From assembly GCA_017983465.1 (NCBI GenBank), contig JAGOBK010000006.1, forward strand, positions 1-64,000: a stretch of DNA of 64,000 nt. Direction: 5' to 3'. Made by a program: the position numbers and the translations under genes. The notes under the pieces are model-generated. The model worked only from the letters and a program-made list of their open reading frames with translations. It did not search any database and had not been told where the DNA came from. Shown piece after piece: positions 62,558-64,000 of the stretch; within the stretch, counting starts at the first letter, position 1; the number at the start of each line of letters is the position of its first letter. This stretch comes from Crocinitomicaceae bacterium. GTDB lineage: Bacteria; Bacteroidota; Bacteroidia; Flavobacteriales_D; Crocinitomicaceae.

Positions 62558-63913
62558 CTAAATCAATTGGACTAAAAATACTGCGATACCCGCAAAATAA
62601 CCAATAGCGGCCAATAATGTAATGCGTTTTAAGTACCAGAAAAAGGAGATTTTTTCCATTCCCATTGCTACGACTCCGGCTGCAGAACCAATGATGAGCA
62701 TAGACCCACCTGTACCGGCTGCATAGGCGATGAAATGCCAGATTTCGTGATCTAATTCGAATTGGAACATCCCCATAGATGCAGCAACAATCGGAACATT
62801 ATCAATAATGGCAGAAGCGACACCAAGCAATGTGACGAATACATTCACATCCATGCTTTCTTGAATTTGCACTCCAAAACCGTAAATCATTCCCATCGAT
62901 TCCATGGCGGCAATGGTCATCAGAATACCTAAAAAGAATAGGATACTGGGTAATTCAATTTTAGTAAGTGCTTTGAATGTTGGACTAGTGTGTGAATGAG
63001 TCGCAGTAATATCGGTTAATGTAAACTGTCGTTTACTAATGATTTCTGCCACAATGGAAATCAATCCTAATGAAAACATCATTCCCATGTATGGTGGTAA
63101 ATGAGTTGCCATTTTGATTATCGGTACAAGGATGATCAAAAATAAACCAAGGATTAAAATAACAACACTTTGTTTTTTCGTTTTTTCACTTGAATCTGTT
63201 TGTTGAATAGTCCCTTTAAACGCTTTCATTTTTGAAGCGATTAATAAAGGAACAAGAATGGATACAAGAGCGGGGATAAAAAGATGAGTAATGAGACTTC
63301 CTGCATTCACTTTGTGATTCATCCACAACATCGTTGTAGTTACATCCCCAATTGGAGACCAGGCACCTCCCGAATTTGCGGCGATAATGATGAATCCAGC
63401 GTACCATCTGCGTAATTCAGGATCCGTAATTATTTTTCTAAGTATACTTATTAGGACAATGGTTGCTGTGAGATTATCGATTAGTGCAGACAAGAAAAAG
63501 GCAAGTAGGCAAATGATCCATAGTAGAACTATCTTGCTTTTTGTTTTGATGAGCGATTTAAAGACCTGAAATCCATCAAAGTGATCAATAATTTCCACGA
63601 TCGTCATTGCCCCGATTAAAAAGATCAGAATTTCACTGGTTTTTCCGAAATGGTGGAGCAAGGTACTTTCTATGAGTTCTTGCTTTTGAGCGATGGAACC
63701 TGTTAATTCAGGTATGCTCAATTGTCCACATTTGGGATCTATGAGTAAGCCAATACTAGGGTCAAGCCAAATTGTAGGAACTCCAATGAAAATCACTGCC
63801 CATGAGAGAACCATCATGAGTAGAGCAGGAACCAACTTATCGATTTTTAATGTATGCTCCATGGTGATTGCAGCATACCCAAAAATAAATATGAAAAGAA
63901 GTGTAAAGTACAT
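62558..63913 (-). CDS. nhaD: NhaD-type sodium:proton antiporter
   Basis: This 451-residue protein has about 12 transmembrane segments and NhaD-family features: SALIDNLTATIVLISIL (conserved Asn/Asp), GGAWSPIGDVTTTMLWM, and ASAIIDNVPIVAASMGM and TGGSMLIIGSAAGVVAMG near the C-terminus. It exports Na+ or Li+ in exchange for protons and fits a marine, brackish or sodium-tolerant life. It starts three bases after an upstream gene that runs off the window. Confidence 0.92.
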   Translation of the reverse strand: MYFTLLFIFIFGYAAITMEHTLKIDKLVPALLMMVLSWAVIFIGVPTIWLDPSIGLLIDPKCGQLSIPELTGSIAQKQELIESTLLHHFGKTSEILIFLIGAMTIVEIIDHFDGFQVFKSLIKTKSKIVLLWIICLLAFFLSALIDNLTATIVLISILRKIITDPELRRWYAGFIIIAANSGGAWSPIGDVTTTMLWMNHKVNAGSLITHLFIPALVSILVPLLIASKMKAFKGTIQQTDSSEKTKKQSVVILILGLFLIILVPIIKMATHLPPYMGMMFSLGLISIVAEIISKRQFTLTDITATHSHTSPTFKALTKIELPSILFFLGILMTIAAMESMGMIYGFGVQIQESMDVNVFVTLLGVASAIIDNVPIVAASMGMFQFELDHEIWHFIAYAAGTGGSMLIIGSAAGVVAMGMEKISFFWYLKRITLLAAIGYFAGIAVFLVQLI

Positions 63914-63916
63914 GTA

Positions 63917-64000
63917 TTACACCAATTGCTTCAAGGCAATTTCGAAAGCAGTTTTAGCGATAGCCGTTTTTGATGAGTTCAATTTATGCGCTTCTTTTAG
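63917..64000 (-). CDS. C-terminal tail of an unidentified protein (partial)
   Basis: A frame open to the window edge ends at TAA 63917. Only 27 residues are visible, ending KTAFEIALKQLV, with a helical pattern. The gap to the nhaD start is three bases, so it is probably the preceding operon gene. No family can be assigned from this length. Confidence 0.5.
   Translation of the reverse strand, partial: LKEAHKLNSSKTAIAKTAFEIALKQLV

Overview
The window is a compact, AT-rich bacterial chromosome segment from the Bacteroidota, most likely order Flavobacteriales. The evidence is a complete PorU/PorV/PorP/GldJ type IX secretion and gliding set, a LETM1-related biofilm-type protein, a TonB-dependent receptor with an N-terminal regulatory domain, and repeated TAnnTTTG -7 promoter boxes with almost no Shine-Dalgarno sequences. 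A Crocinitomicaceae (Fluviicola-like) source is my guess and is not proven. I see no insertion sequence, prophage, CRISPR array, tRNA or rRNA, and no stretch over 300 bases without a gene.

Layout. 1-5.5 kb: envelope genes (Fe-S oxidoreductase fragment, MCE/MlaD protein, cell-wall amidase, and LptD on the other strand). 5.5-12 kb: a tightly overlapping minus-strand run of six genes (secreted lamin-tail protein, small beta-barrel, LETM1-related protein, unknown protein, orphan ABC ATPase, YihY/BrkB membrane protein), the best candidate here for an uncharacterised module. 12-16 kb: asd, then an aldehyde dehydrogenase/DUF779/AraC module. 16-20 kb: a TPP riboswitch with a textbook promoter driving a TonB-dependent receptor, followed by an unusual TonB_C-plus-barrel fusion. 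20-27 kb: fmt, MATE exporter, RlmI-like methyltransferase, small helical protein, DASS anion transporter, long-chain acyl-CoA ligase.

27-38 kb: a lipid, proteolysis and nucleotide run (psd, cdsA, DUF2007, ftsH, rsfS, with birA, SRPBCC, pyrE and Nudix), then DUF1573, valS, an OmpA-type protein and a peroxidase. 38-44 kb: gyrB, a secreted nuclease, gcvH, prfB, murF. 44-53 kb: the T9SS/gliding locus (gldJ, porP/sprF, porU, porV). 53-64 kb: ispF, apaG, rsmG, ECF sigma factor, glycosyltransferase, tgt, LptF/G permease, rnz-STAS, pyrB-pyrR, folC and nhaD, ending in the C-terminal tail of an unidentified gene.

The parts fit an envelope-focused gliding-type bacterium: LptD and LptF/G move LPS, PorU/PorV/GldJ secrete and anchor proteins, and the lamin-tail protein could be a T9SS client. 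Most of the window is conserved housekeeping. The points most worth checking are the TonB_C-barrel fusion beside the thiamine-regulated receptor, the overlapping six-gene run, the recurrent -7 boxes only 4-5 nt before start codons (possible leaderless mRNAs), the serine/glutamate repeat tail of FtsH, the long insertion in GldJ, and a Tgt without the usual zinc cysteines. Family sizes and comparisons are from memory; no database was consulted.
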